Program-made: the position numbers and the translations under genes | Shown: one piece after another, positions 11,121 through 23,931 of the stretch | Layout: every line of letters begins with the position of its first letter | How positions within the stretch are numbered: the stretch's first letter is position 1 | Notes under the pieces: model-generated | What the model was told of the DNA's origin: nothing | Databases searched by the model: none | Seen by the model: only the letters and a program-made list of their open reading frames with translations | Assembly (NCBI GenBank): GCA_963930775.1 | Contig: OZ005692.1 | Location: forward strand, 5,938,135 to 6,002,134 | Reading direction: 5' to 3' | Length of the DNA stretch: 64,000 nucleotides | DNA from: Cliona cf. orientalis | Taxonomy: Eukaryota; Porifera; Demospongiae; Clionaida; Clionaidae

Positions 11121-11180
11121 GAGCTACAGGAAGGCCCTGCAATAATATTATGGCTGTCAATAATATACTGTGCATCACCT

Positions 11181-11619
11181 CAGTACCCGGTGGGCATTAT
11201 AATCGCCACCTTTATATGATATTATTATTTCTGATGGTGCTATATTATAAACCATGCAGCACCATGATGAGACAGCAATGAAGGCTGTTTATAGGTACCA
11301 TAATATTTTGATGTAGTGATAAATTGGGTTATTGGGCCTAAGGCCAGCATGGACCCTGCTACAGTAGGAGACAAAAAATGGTGACGTTTTCATTCAATTC
11401 CGCCCCATCAAGACGGAAGTAAAACGCCCGTTCCCCATATACATGTACAAGAATGGAAATGGGACGGGCGGAGGCTGACGTGACGGAATGAGTCGATTGG
11501 CAACGTGAGATCGATTGGCATGAACGGTGCAACGGCGTCTGAACAGGGCGGAATGGAACGGAAGCGTGACCATTTTTTTTGACTGCTACTGTACTTGATT
11601 ATGGTCTGACATTGTGCAA
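11181..11619. other. No recognisable gene
   Basis: Flank of the DIRS element. GGACGGGCGGAGG and GGGCGGAATGG GC-rich patches lie at 11400-11560. Minus open frame 11408-11938 runs across two MITEs and is not supported as coding. Confidence 0.3.
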
Positions 11620-12228
11620 TACCGTATATATGGCAGGTAATTTTTGTGGAAAGTCCGAAAAGGCCCTCAAAATTAATTTTCGTGGTTTTAAATTTCGAGA
11701 CAGCAACCAGTACAGGGGCGTGGCACTGCACAAGTACATGTATAACACACTCGATCTCGCTCGCTATCTTCTTTGTTACTAAGCCATGCATCAGGGGTGG
11801 ATCTGGGAATTTCAGTATAGTGGGGTTGTAAATATAAATGCGTGCAAAGCGTGTGAAATTTTTGCGACCACGCCCACTTTTAATCAGCTCAATGGAGCCC
11901 CAAGGATGACCCACTAGCACTACAACACTGTAAGCCACAGCTGACTTTTGTGGTTTATAGTTGATTATTCATAGCTGAAGCCATGTTCAGAGTGTACCAC
12001 TAACCACCGTGCACCACCTGTTGGTTTGAGGCCAATTATGTACTACACAGCTTGTCTGCTGCTAACCATACAGTGGCAGCTACTATGCCAAACTATAGTA
12101 GGCCTTGTATATACATGTAAGTGGGAGGGGCTGCTCAAAATCGTTTGGGGGGGGTTGCAACCCCCTGAACCCCCCCCTAGATCCGCCCCTGTGCATACCT
12201 ACAGAGACTTAGGACAGATAGAAGAATA
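11620..12228. mobile_element. TACCGTA-tipped MITE (left part), split by a nested element
   Basis: Starts TACCGTATATATGGCAGGTA and matches the complete copy at 58712-59140 (shared GTCCGAAAAGGCCCTCAAAA and GGGGCGTGGCACTG). After 11791 the match stops, and it resumes at 12192 (CATACCTACAGAGACTT). The 400-bp interruption is the element at 11792-12191. Confidence 0.65.
11792..12191. mobile_element. hAT-like MITE inserted in the 11620-12228 MITE
   Basis: Ends CAGGGGTGGATCTGG and CTAGATCCGCCCCTG are inverted repeats. Both flanks read TGCAT. The subterminal TGCGTGCAAAGCGTGTGAAA hairpin is matched in style at 23411 and 53641. CAGGGG tips are typical of hAT elements, but the 8-bp duplication expected for hAT is not clear. 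Confidence 0.55.
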
Positions 12229-12312
12229 ATTGGGGTGAGCCTGAGCGAGCCCCACATAAACGGGAATGAACTGCGCGAATGAGATATATAATTATAATTA
12301 TGTATATGTATA

Positions 12313-12858
12313 TACCGTACCCTCGCAAAAGAGGGCCCATGGGCGGTGCACCTTACATTGGGCCAAGATTGGGGGATGGGCCGATATTCGATGTATCAGT
12401 ATCGCGTTTATACTCGAAAGAGTGCCCAGGTAAGTTACCCACGCTAGCTTCATAATTTGAATTGTAGCAGCGGCTACTATTGATTTCAGCCTTTATTCAA
12501 GCACGGTTAGAGCAAGGGCGGCCGGGACACACATGTACTTCACCGTGTGTCGTTGAGTGCAGCCGTATTCAGTGGGCGTGGCTACGATCGCTACGATCGT
12601 TTATTTGTGCTGAAACGTGGCATAAAATTAGCTAGGCTTAGTTTTACGGCTGTTTAGCACGTTACTTATCGATCTTACGAAGTTACATAGATTATTCGAA
12701 GTACAGTCCAGCCATTTCATGCATTTGAGCTGCGCTTTCAAGGGCAGCTACGCATGGGCGCATATTCGAGTAAATACTAGACCTTAGCAGGAAATTGAGC
12801 CCAAAGTGGGGGATGGGCCGACATTCCGTAGTGGGCCCTCTTTCGCGAGGGTACGGTA
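12313..12858. mobile_element. TACCGTACCCTCGC-tipped MITE (546 bp)
   Basis: Left end TACCGTACCCTCGCAAAAGA and right end TTTCGCGAGGGTACGGTA are inverted repeats of about 27 bp, flanked by TA. A partial copy lies at 17080-17158, and a rearranged one at 59200-59640. Confidence 0.7.
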
Positions 12859-12941
12859 TAATATATGTATATATGGTACGTCAATCCTTCCTTAGTTACG
12901 CCCCGCCTAATGCCGGTCATTCCGGATTCCATATGTATGCT

Positions 12942-14663
12942 CAGTCGTTAGGCCAGCGGTCCAATTGTTGCAGATCCAGGAAGTGCATCCGGTGTCACAT
13001 TTCAGTGCATGCAATTTTTGCCGTTTTTTATCTATTTTCTTACCTGTTCTATCTACGCCATCTTTCACTTCTACATGTAGGACTCCAAACAAAGATCAGA
13101 AGACAGAGGAACTCTTCTACTTTCTGCTCGTTCGAGGCCCATAACCTGGAGACATTTATGAGCTCCGCGGCGACCACTTTTGTGCATGCTACTCTTTAAG
13201 CGCTCACAAAAAGTGGCACATTTTGGTTCCCTAGGATGGATTCCCATGATTCAAGTACCATTCAATAGTTCTTGTGTTGCTCTACAATATAAGACTAGAA
13301 CAAAAAATTTCCATCGAGCGGTTCCAGAGTTACATGGCATCAAAAATCAGAAATTTTCAGTACAACTGTGTGGTATTCTCCATGACATTATCTTCTCGAA
13401 AGTTTGTTGAGTGTCTGATGATTTATCCAGTAAATGCCAAGGAGGGGAGTGCTCATTATGAAGCTCCAAGTTTCTAGGGAGTAGACATCATCATTCAAAT
13501 GGTTAGTTTTTTCTATATTCAAATTTTCAAGAAAGAAAAGTCTCGATGGAATTGTTTGATATAGTCTAGTCTAGTGTGTGTGAGGCAGGTACCTACCTTC
13601 TGTATCAGGCAAATAATGAAGTCCAGGGATAAGAGTGAGCCTTACCAGCTGAAATGGCAAATGGTTTAATATGCCTATGCCATAATTTATGTAAATTAGC
13701 TGATATCAAAGCTGAAAAGCACAAGTTTACATCCATGGAAGTTGAATAAGCTAGCATGCACTTTCCCAGGTCCCACCCCCCCCCCCCCCTCTCTCTCTCA
13801 CTTACACATCCCTACCCCATGTATATATACACGTACACATTGTCAATCTCTTAGGTGATGATCATGCAGCTATTGGTGAGTATAGATGTTGAGAGTGGGG
13901 AGCAATGGAGTTCCACCATCAAAGAGAAGGTGCTGTCTAGGCCTCAGGTTTAGCTTTTGTTTAAAGCTATCGTCGGAGGTGCTGAGAGAACAGATCCAGC
14001 TACTCAGTCTAGGTCCTCACGCCATCCCTGGCCTGTGGCTGCTTGAGCATGCGCACTTTCTCTGTCAACCATAGCTGTCAATGTGTGATAATGGCATAGG
14101 AGACTGGTTGTGAAAGCTTCAATAACCTTCTGTAAACCTTTAAGAAGGCCTTTGATGGCTGCATTATCTTTGTACCTTTGTCATTGATTTATACATATTT
14201 ATTCATGGTGAAATAACAAAAATTAAATTTTATACTGTTTTTAACAGCGTGTAACTCTGGAACCGCTTGATGGAAAAATTTCATTCCAATCTTATATTAT
14301 AGAGCAACACAAGAGCTATTGAATGGTACTTGAATCATGGGAATCCATCCTAGGGAACCAAAACGTGCCACTTTTGCGCGAGGCACTTTTTGTGAGTGCT
14401 TGAGAGTAGCATGCACAAAAGCAGTCGCTGCGGAGCTCATGAATGTCTCCGGGTTATGGGCCTTGTACGAGCAAAAAGTAGAAGAGTTCCTCTGTCTTCT
14501 GGTCTTTGTTTGGAGTCCTAGAAATGAAAGATGGCCTAGATAGAACAGGTAAGAAAAATAGATTTAAAAAACGGCAAAAATTGCATGCACTGGAATGTAC
14601 CACCGGATGCACTTCCTGGATCTGCAACGTTTATACTATTTTAGACCGCTGGCCTAACGACTG
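12942..14663. mobile_element. 1.7-kb element with ~400-bp terminal inverted repeats
   Basis: Arms run from 12942 (CAGTCGTTAGGCCAGCGGTC) to about 13340 and, inverted, from about 14245 to 14663 (GACCGCTGGCCTAACGACTG). They stay alignable over roughly 400 bp (for example GAGGAACTCTTCTACTTT near 13107 against AAAGTAGAAGAGTTCCTC near 14477). TGCT flanks both ends. The 900-bp centre has a C-run at 13776 and no clear domain. The open frame 13886-14074 is unrecognised. Long inverted arms suggest a foldback or Mutator-like non-autonomous element. Confidence 0.65.
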
Positions 14664-16286
14664 TGCTGTTCTAATTCAGCAACTTGCAAATTTACACTTG
14701 TGTCTTTGGCTATGAACGTGGAACACTGAACAAAGCATAAACCAGCGAGAACTGAGGCTCCAGAGGAGGCAAAAGTGAGACAGAGTTCGTTATCAATCGC
14801 AGCCTCAGCTTGATGATATAGATTAGGCCACTCCAATATGATTAGTTGTTTCCCATTTCCCGCCCGCATCCTTTCCTCAATTTCCAGATTTTATTCATTA
14901 TAGTTTATTAGTATACCCGCGCTTATCTCGTTGTCTAACAGTAGCTTTGGCATGGGTCATTAATGTTGCTGGCGACCTAGGTTATGCGAGTCCATGATGA
15001 TGGGCGTGACCACAAACATCGTGGCAAAGTGGCCAACACTTCCCAGTATTAGCAAGCAACAGTAGGCACTGTCATCCAGCTGATTAGCGTCTAGCTTCGA
15101 CACTAATAATACTAGGGAACCGCACAGCATTGTGGAGCGAGCCTGAGTGACATGCAGTAAGCGTATTTATGTTGCACCACACCCAACTACAGGCTACAGG
15201 CTGCAGGATGCATGCTCATAGGCTGGCCTCTCTCTCTTCTGCCGACTCTACATGGCTTGTCTCTCACATTGACACGCACTCATTTAGACTCTACTGAATC
15301 AGCGATGAGTCCAGTGTAGACCTGTCTAAGGTCACTGGGCTATAATTATATATAATTATATGATCCATGCAACGTAGGCCTTATAATATTACACTAGGAT
15401 TGCTGGGTACAGAGACCAGTCAGCATGGACCCTGGCCTTCTGAGGTCATTGGGCAGATGGGCACCTGGTGAAAGCTTACTGGATCACTGGGCACAAGGGC
15501 CAGCATGGACCCACTTACAAATTGACAACATGGCCACTATAAATATATTATACCATTAGGTAAAGGGTCGATTGATCACGATAATATATTAATTTTGGCA
15601 AAGGGTTGTTTGTGATGATCGATATAATATTATTATACTATAGTTAATTACTCTTTTGTGGGAACTTAGCTCAAAGTTTGTTGGAATGGTTGGCAATATA
15701 AATAATATATATTATAGCAGCTACCATAGATGTACGTAGCTATACACACCAATTAAGTGTATGCATGCTAGCAGTTGATCATGGGTGTGTGTTATTTAAT
15801 TAGAACTTGCATGATTAATGGGTACATGTGGCATTTGTTGCAGTAGTTGCTGAGGTATGGTTATCGATCGAATACACTTGATGAACGATGAAAACGGCTG
15901 CATGGGCTTTGCACAATCGCTTCTAAAGCTGAACCGAATATATATATACAAGTAGTAAGAAAAGTAGCTCAAGATGTGGTGCCAATCGAGTTACACCGCA
16001 GTGAAAAGAAAGAATTAAGCTAGAAGAATAAGGAGAAACACGAGTTTTACCACATGCACCCTCGGGTTCTGTATGTAAACGACCCTTTTAGTGAATATTG
16101 ATAGACATTCTAAGTGTAAAATAGCTCATAATATATAGAACACATTGGTCAAGGTTAGAAGTTATGAAACTTCCGTTCTTGAGATCGATATTTTCGTTTT
16201 GTAATATACAGTGTACTATGTATACATGTAACATCCGGGCCATCCCTACTTACATGTATAGTCTACCAACTCTATGATGATTATGT
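14664..16286. other. Long non-coding interval, no gene recognised
   Basis: AT-rich sequence with a CAGCATGGACCC motif repeated at 15421 and 15502 (also at 11348). No splice-consistent exon of the downstream creatine kinase gene was found here. Confidence 0.3.
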
Positions 16287-16392
16287 AATAGATATTGCAT
16301 GGTAGGGAGTGTATTATGGATTATAAAGCCCATGACCCCGAGGGGGAGGGGCTTTATAATCCATAATACACGTGCCTACCATGCGACATCTG
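16287..16392. repeat. Hairpin element with CCGAGGGGGAGGGG apex
   Basis: GCATGGTAGGGAGTGTATTA and its inverted counterpart TAATACACGTGCCTACCATG enclose GGATTATAAAGCC..GGCTTTATAATCC. A related copy is at 27478-27600. Confidence 0.7.
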
Positions 16393-16639
16393 ATATATAT
16401 CCTGATTGGTCAGTTTCTTAGTGGTTGCATTTATCTCGTAGAAGTCGTTGGCTGGCATATTTTTAGTGCAGTGCACTATGGTGTTCACAGGGGATTATAA
16501 TTGCCTGGGGGAGGTCAATATTTTAGTTATAACACCCCTATTACCTAGGATACAAGGGTGAATCAGGATATATATAATTATATATTATGTTACATTGTAT
16601 TTTGTAAATATATGTAACTCTTATTTCATTAATGATCAG

Positions 16640-19600
16640 GCACGTACTACCCACTTGGAAAGATGACAGAAGAGGAACAGCAACAGCTCATTGATGACCA
16701 CTTTCTCTTTGATAAGCCAGTATCACCTCTTCTATTGGCTTCGGGAATGGCAAGAGATTGGCCTGATGCAAGGGGAATATGGCACAATGATCCTAAAAAT
16801 TTTCTTATTTGGGTAAGTACTACATGTACTTGTATAGACTAAGTATGAAACATTAATTACCGTAAATCACGAATATTTCGTTATTACAGACTCGAACTCT
16901 GACCTTGACATAGACCATGCGTAGTTGTTTAAAAATTCTAATTAATCGAAAATTCAAAATTACATTTATGAAATATAATATTATATATTCATGGGTATTA
17001 AGTATTGCGATTTTGACCTAAATCACAAATTCGCAATTAATAGTACCCATTATTAAACCTACATTGTATCCCTAAAGTAGACCTTCGCAGGAAATTCTGC
17101 TCAAAGTGGGGGGTGGGCCGATATTCTGTAGTGGGCCCTCTTTCACGAGGGCACAGTATATATATTATGGTACGTTAGCATGCATGCATGCACGGCTCTA
17201 TGGACATAAATGCAAAATATTGTTTGCGCATTGTCATGCTAGGGCACATTCCGTATTATCAAGAGTACACTCTTGGTATTATGTGCTGCTATAATTTAGC
17301 GAATTTCAAAATTTTACACTCGTGGCTGGACGAGACTACGTACATAGCTACTATAGCAAGAGTGTATTACTAGACAAGTACAAGCTAGTTGACAAGGGGG
17401 CAAGATCGAGGCAGAGCCCATGGTCAATAGAATCAGCTGAGGGGCGATGACTAAAGTTAGAGGTAGATCTAGTTGTGAGGTGCTCAGCTATCGTCCTAGC
17501 CTCGGCCTGGGTATGAGGCTATCGTCTTACATGTAGGTAGGTTGCATGGATCCATAACTCATCGTTGAATCAGCTGAACATAGCATGCTAGGAATGAAGA
17601 CTAGCTCATAGAGAGATGGGTTTGCTAGAATAGATTGGTATAGTCTTGAGTGGAAGGGACTGTCAGTCATCAGCTCACTAAGAGTGTGGGTACGAGGCTC
17701 AGCTCAGGCTCACCCCAAACAGGCTCAGTATAATTACTAGAGTTACACTTTGTGCAGCAGTCCTCGCTCAGCGAGCCACTATGCCAATATCCTGTATTGA
17801 ATATTTTAGGATTTCCCCTTCCCAGTAAATTAAATTTGTGTTGCACATGTAGATCACGTGACAAGGGAGTGGTTTCTTTCGCCTATGCTGCAGCATTAGC
17901 AACAAAAGGAGCTCCATTTTGTTGTCAGTCTTGGAAGAATAAAGCCAAGAGTAGGCCAATTGACAGGCCACGGGTAGCAACATCTTTGCCATCAGCGACA
18001 GGACGAACAACTTTGGGCCAAGAAGGTGCGATCGTTTTTGACCGCGCGAACATTGATTTTCCCGGTAAGCACAGTCCAGCAGAACCGTAGAGTTTGTAGG
18101 CCTTGCATGACCATCTTGAGGGAGGCCACAGCTTATGACTCAGCAATACATGGCGACGTGGCCTGAGTCGCCGAAGAGAGTAAGAAAGAAAATTTTGACG
18201 CACGCGAAAGATACGCCGCGCCCAGAAGCCATACGAAACGACTCTCGAGCCCGAGTCGAGTAGAGACCTCGCTTCGCTCGGAATGACACTTGTACCGTAG
18301 AATCCTGCGATTACGCCCCCCCCCCCCCTGCATTTTTAGCTCAAATTCCTGCATAGGCAGTTTTGTCTCACATACTAGAGTTACACTCTGTGTAGCAGTC
18401 CTCGCTCAGCGAGCCACTATCATGCCAACCAATATCCTGTATTGAATTTGTATTATTAAATTTTTAGGATTCCCCCCGCCTTAAATTAAATGTGTTGCAC
18501 GTGTAGATCACGTGACAAGGGAGTGGTTTCTTTTGTCTATGCTGAAGTTAAGTATTAGCAACAAAAGGAACTCCATTATCAGAGGAGGTAGGACACGCTT
18601 GACCTTTGGCTAATAGTTCACTACTTAAATCGCTAGCATAGGCTTTCGTGAAGATTTTTAGAGGATATCGTTGCGATTTTCAAACTCAGCGCTATTGATT
18701 TAGTGGGGGAACCCCTCTTAGTTAGCACTGTAGAGCAATTTTAGGTCTTTGGAATGTTAATCAGCCACTTTGATTAACATTCCAAAGACCTAAAAATTGC
18801 TCTACAGTGCTAACTAAGAGGGGCTCCCCCACTAAATCAATAGCGCTGAGTTTGAAAATCGCAACGATATCCTCTAAAAACCTTCACGAAAGCCTATACT
18901 AGCGATTTAATTAGTGAACTATTAGCCAAAGGTCAACTGTGTCCTACCTCCTCTGCTCCATTATGTCGTCAGTCTTGGAAGAATGAAGCCAAGAGTAGAC
19001 CAATTGACAGGCCACAGCTAGCAACATCTTTACCATCAGCGACAGGACGAACAACTTCGGGCCAAGAAGGTGCGATCGTTTTTGGCCGCGCGAAAATTGA
19101 TTTACCCGGTAAGCACAGTCCAGCCGAACATTAGAGTTTGTAGGCCTTGCATGACCATCTTGAGGGAGGCCACAGCTTTTGACTCAGCAACACATGGCGA
19201 CGTGGCCTGAGTCGCCGAAGAGAGTAAGAAAGAAAATTTAGACGCACGCGAAAGATACGCCCAGAAGCCATACGAAACAACTCTCGAGCCCGAGTAGAGA
19301 CCTCGCTTCGCTCGGAATAAGCCCCCCCCTGGTAGTCTCGTGCCCAGCCTAGGCTGGGCACGAGACTACCCCCCTGGCTAACAGTAAAATGTAAATATCT
19401 AGTGTTCATAGGCCAACAAAAACGGTAGCTACACCTAGCAAACTAGCTATGAGTCATTATGCCTTACTTTGTTGTTTTTCTCGAGCTTTGCCCATCAAAC
19501 AGCCACAAAGATCGCGCGCCCACATGGCATTCGACCGTCGGTAAAGGTCGTCATGCGGAAATGTAAGGATCCCACGAATAAGCCCCCTCCCCTCTTTTGC

Positions 19601-22600
19601 CCGATGCTAGCATGCACAAAGGGGGGGGGGCGTAATCACAGGATTCTATGGTAATTTAGATCCTACTTGTAACAAATGCTGTGATCTGATTGGTTGAACT
19701 GTAGTATATATCTATCCTTCATAAAAAAAAATCTTGTAAGCTCCATAAAAAAACCTGGTAAATTTTGTTTGCCTATGGCTAGTTTGTGGCTATAGGCAGT
19801 TGTTTATGTACAAAGCTGTTGGGCATTGTTGCTAGGATCTAAAGTAGTTAGACACTGTTTAGTCGGTTTCTACATGATCGATTTAGAAGACCTCAGGGCT
19901 CAGTAGAACCCTTGCTTCGCTCGGGATTCTACACAGAGCCCTTCAGTCTTCTAAATCACATAGAAACCTCATAAATAGTATCTAACTATTATATAGACTA
20001 TCAGTATACCGTAGGCATTAATTTTTGTAGATGGGAAGTTTTCGTGACAGCCAAGTCAACCATGATAAATCATAATAATGAAGATTAGCACCCCATGAAA
20101 ATTACCTGCCATACGGTTAATGCTGTCATGCGTGCACAAGTCTATCAATAAAAAATACGCTGTGTCTACTGTACCGGCACCGGTACCCAAGATTTAGTGC
20201 ATGCCAGCAGCTCTATTATATACATTGTATATAGCTATAGATCCCAGCCCCCAAAGGAGGCTAGGATCTATAATTAATAGCCAGGCTAGTATAGCGGGAG
20301 ATTGGATTTCGGTAATCCGTTAGTGACGAGGGGGTTGGGTTTAGGCTATGGTTGTTGATGAAGGATTAGTATTATAGTGATAAGGTGTATAAAGGTGGCA
20401 AAAAACGGCATCCAGCCATGGCGAGCTGGGTTGGCTGAGCAGACTAGGGGCTGGGGCTGGTGTTCGAATCCCGCTTGATCTTTGGATTTTTTTCGTTTCT
20501 TCCACTTTAGAAAAATTTTCCAAGTTTTTTGGCGGCTAGTTTGCCGGTACTTGAAGTGCTAAATTTTCAGTACCGGTGCCGGTACGGTAGACACATCCTA
20601 AAAAATATTGTAGGGTATATAGTCCTTGGTGGGATATACAATGCATGTACACTGTAGCTCTGAACAGACACTGCACACCATACTTGTACCGTAGAACCCT
20701 GCGATTACGCCCCCCCCCCTTTGTGCATGCTAGCATTGGGCAAAAGTGGGGAGGGGGCTTATTCACGGGATCCTTACATTTCCGCGTGACGACCATTACC
20801 GACTGTTGAATGTTTGGGCAAAACTCAAGAAAAACGACAAAGCAAGGCATATAATATGACACAAATAGCTAGTTTGCTAGCTGTAGCTACTGTTTTTTTT
20901 TATTAATTGGCCTATAGCTATGGACTCTAAATAAATTTTGCTGTAGGGGAGGCTTATATGCAAGACAAAACTACCTATGCAGGAACTTGAGCTAAAAATG
21001 CGGGGGGGGGGGGGGGGGGGGGCATAATTGCGGGATTCTACGGTACATGTAAATATACAGCCACGTGTGATAATGTAAATGAAACATGGCATAGCTATAT
21101 GGATAGGCTGACACATGTAGGATGACACTGGTGTGGAGCTTGCTCGCCCAAGCAGTTATGTATTCTTCCTAATAATATACTCTTGCATGATAGTATTAAA
21201 TTTTGTATACCACATGTACATGCATGTATAACTGATGAATTTCTATGATACTATTGTAAAAATGCAGGTCAATGAAGAGGATCACACTCGAGTCATTTCA
21301 ATGCAAAAGGGTGGGAATATGAAAGAAGTGTTCACTCGGTTTTGTACTGGTCTAAGCAAAGTTGAAGAAGCCATAAAAAAGAAAGGTACTGCACATGTTG
21401 AAATTTTTGCTGGATAAAAATTTCGTATACATGTACATGTACATGTGTATATCGTACAGATAATTAAAAAAACTAGAGCTCTCTAGAGCGTGCTCTGTAT
21501 CCACTATTGCAACCATGACTTGACAACCCTTTCCTATACTGAGCTCGAGCATGCACAGTCATATCAGCACATGCCAGTGGAGTGAGTGTACGTGTTGATA
21601 AACCACAGGCATGCTGAACAGAAAATGCACGATTTGTAGTGCTAGCAAGCCATTTTTAGCAATTTGAAGCACGTAGAAACCAGTTTTTCTACTCAGGTAA
21701 TCTAAGGACTGGGTACAGGATGGTCAGTGCTGGATCATGTGCGCTATATATACTTCTATACAAACAGTCACATGATCGCGATCATTGCCATAGAGTGGCT
21801 GTACAAAAGTAGCATGTAGCTGAGGCGGCGATGAAGACGCTTTACTGAGGAGATATCTCCACTATACGAAGCAAGTAACAATGTTTTTAAGTCATACTAC
21901 CCGAGGGTATAAAGAAATATTGTACATGACGGGAGATATTCAGGTAAAACATGCAGCCATTGCATGACCATAGCTTTCATACATTTTTGGCATTGCCGCT
22001 TAGTACGATCATGGATCAGCTTGTTCCCGTGGATTTTAGTAGATAGGCATAGTAACTTTGTATTAATGCTACAGAGACGGTCATCCAGATTGATCTTAAC
22101 CGCCCTCTTTTGCCATTTATCTGTCAAAATGGCCATTGTTAATGACATCATTAGTGCGCGACTAATTACTGGGTGTGGCCTGGCGCCATAAATTATTTTG
22201 TGGTTAAGAGTAATGATTACTCTATCCTACAGTGAAAGTTTGGTGTCCATATCATGTTCCATTTCTGAGATATGGTGGCAAATTCACAGCTAAAATTGTA
22301 CTGAAAAGCATTTGGTCCCAGTCCTACTGCTACTAGGGACACACGTGAGTGCAGGAATTTCCTCGCTCAGCGCACAAGTCATGATAATTGGTTAGGATGC
22401 GGTGAGGATACATACCGGATTTAGCGTTGCACCACACTGGGTGGGGCTAGGGCTAGCCTCGTGCTTGGCACTTGCCAAAGCACGAGGCTCAAGCTAGCTA
22501 ATTAGGGTGGGGCATTGCCCCACCCTAATTAGCTAGCTTGCAAGTTTGCCTCAATACGAGTCAGACGGTGCTAAAATCCTTGCGTTCTGTAGATCTATTT

Positions 22601-23896
22601 GACCGTCTCTGGCGAGGCGCTAGTTAAGACTAGGAGTCTGAAAGTTTAGTATTGGATAGGTACCGGCTTTAGACACCTCCTGTATGTTTGTGAAGGAGCT
22701 GACAAAGGGACTACAGGATATGTGCAAATAAGTCCACGGACGCAACATTACGCCCACACAGTAAGTCCAATTTTTAGCTAGGTTGTCAGTTTGACATGTT
22801 CAAAGAGTGGGCCGATTGTCAGCCAATCTGTGAGTAGTAATGACAGTGGAGTGCGAGCTTTAAGGGAGGCGCACAATTTTTCAAATGGGGTACATACACT
22901 TAGGCAAGACGAAGCATTGCACGGCTTTGTACACTTGGTAGCAGGTTAGCAATCTGATCAACAGTTGACAAACTGCAAAGGCTGGCCTGTGTTGCTCTGG
23001 TGGCCGAAAGCGATATTTTAGAAATTTGGGAAACCTCGTAAGTGTCACCAGGACCCGAGTGGGAACCTCGCTTCACTCGGAATTATTATGCAGAATTTAT
23101 TACCCTGTGTGCATTCGCAAGAGGTAAAATAATCTGTCTGTCGTCAGCATGGCCCATGAGTGTCACAGATAGTATGTTTTCTTGGCCACACTTATCAGCA
23201 ATGCCTACTGCATGCAGGCCATGTATTTTCTGTTTGTGTGCACAACTGGCCATGTGTAGTACCGGGTACATCATATGTAAGTAAGGTTAGTCAGAAATTG
23301 CATGCTTGCTGTTGCTCATCTCTGTGCATATTGACGTGGCATGAGCGGCTGCAAGATTCAGGGGCGTAGCCAGGATTTATAGAAAGGGGGGGCTGAGTCT
23401 AAAAAAGAAGTGCGCGCAAAGCGCGCGAAAAAAATTTGCGATTGACCACGCCCACTAATTATGTCACGTGACCATGGTTAATTGCTCGTTATTACATGTA
23501 CAGTATATTATAGTCTGCAGTCGACCACGCCCATCGTTTGACCTTTCGAACTTTTGTATCTTGGAGTGGTAGCTGCCTCGCTTAGCAGCATGTGTCTGAA
23601 CGAGCTTAAAACTTATCTACTGTACACAGTATATGGCATAGTAAAAAGCTTAAGGTAGCATCAAAGTGCGTGGGCGTGAGCGTCAGGATTGGCTAATTTA
23701 ATTAGCGAATCGTGAAGGGGCGTGGCCGAAGAGGCCATACGAGTGCTTTTGGTCGAAGGTGGGCGTGTCCAGAATCGGCCAGGGATGATTATGCGCGTGT
23801 AATTAGCGACCGGAAGTGGCCCCTGAAGAAAACACCGGTAATTGCCCACTTCAAAGCAAGATCAAAGCATTCTTTCTTAACTATTAACCGCAACGA

Positions 23897-23931
<35 letters not shown>

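Larger units (their letters stand above)
8385..11180 (-). mobile_element. DIRS-type tyrosine-recombinase retroelement, copy 1 (decayed)
   Basis: Minus-strand order is gag-like region (11120-10150), reverse transcriptase (about 10140-9650), the linker downstream of RNase H (about 9560-9380), then tyrosine recombinase (about 9370-8385). This order and the presence of a tyrosine recombinase instead of a DDE integrase define DIRS-like elements. The frame changes at several points and carries stops, so the copy cannot encode intact proteins. An inverted repeat pair lies beyond its 3' end (7816-8340). Confidence 0.8.

Noticed and set aside
10894..11178. Coding frame of 94 codons on the minus strand over the gag region
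   Set aside because: The acidic gag frame (EDEEEEEEEDNF) in the neighbouring register is the plausible one. This frame is its shadow.
12795..13199. 134-codon plus-strand frame
   Set aside because: It crosses from one MITE end into the arm of another element and has no recognisable domain.
18580..18955. MicroRNA precursor
   Set aside because: The stem is about 180 bp and near-perfect, and a 9-bp target duplication marks it as an inserted element, not a miRNA hairpin.
20413..20490. Functional tRNA gene
   Set aside because: B-box and A-box-like motifs are present, but the T stem and acceptor stem do not pair and the A-B spacing is short.
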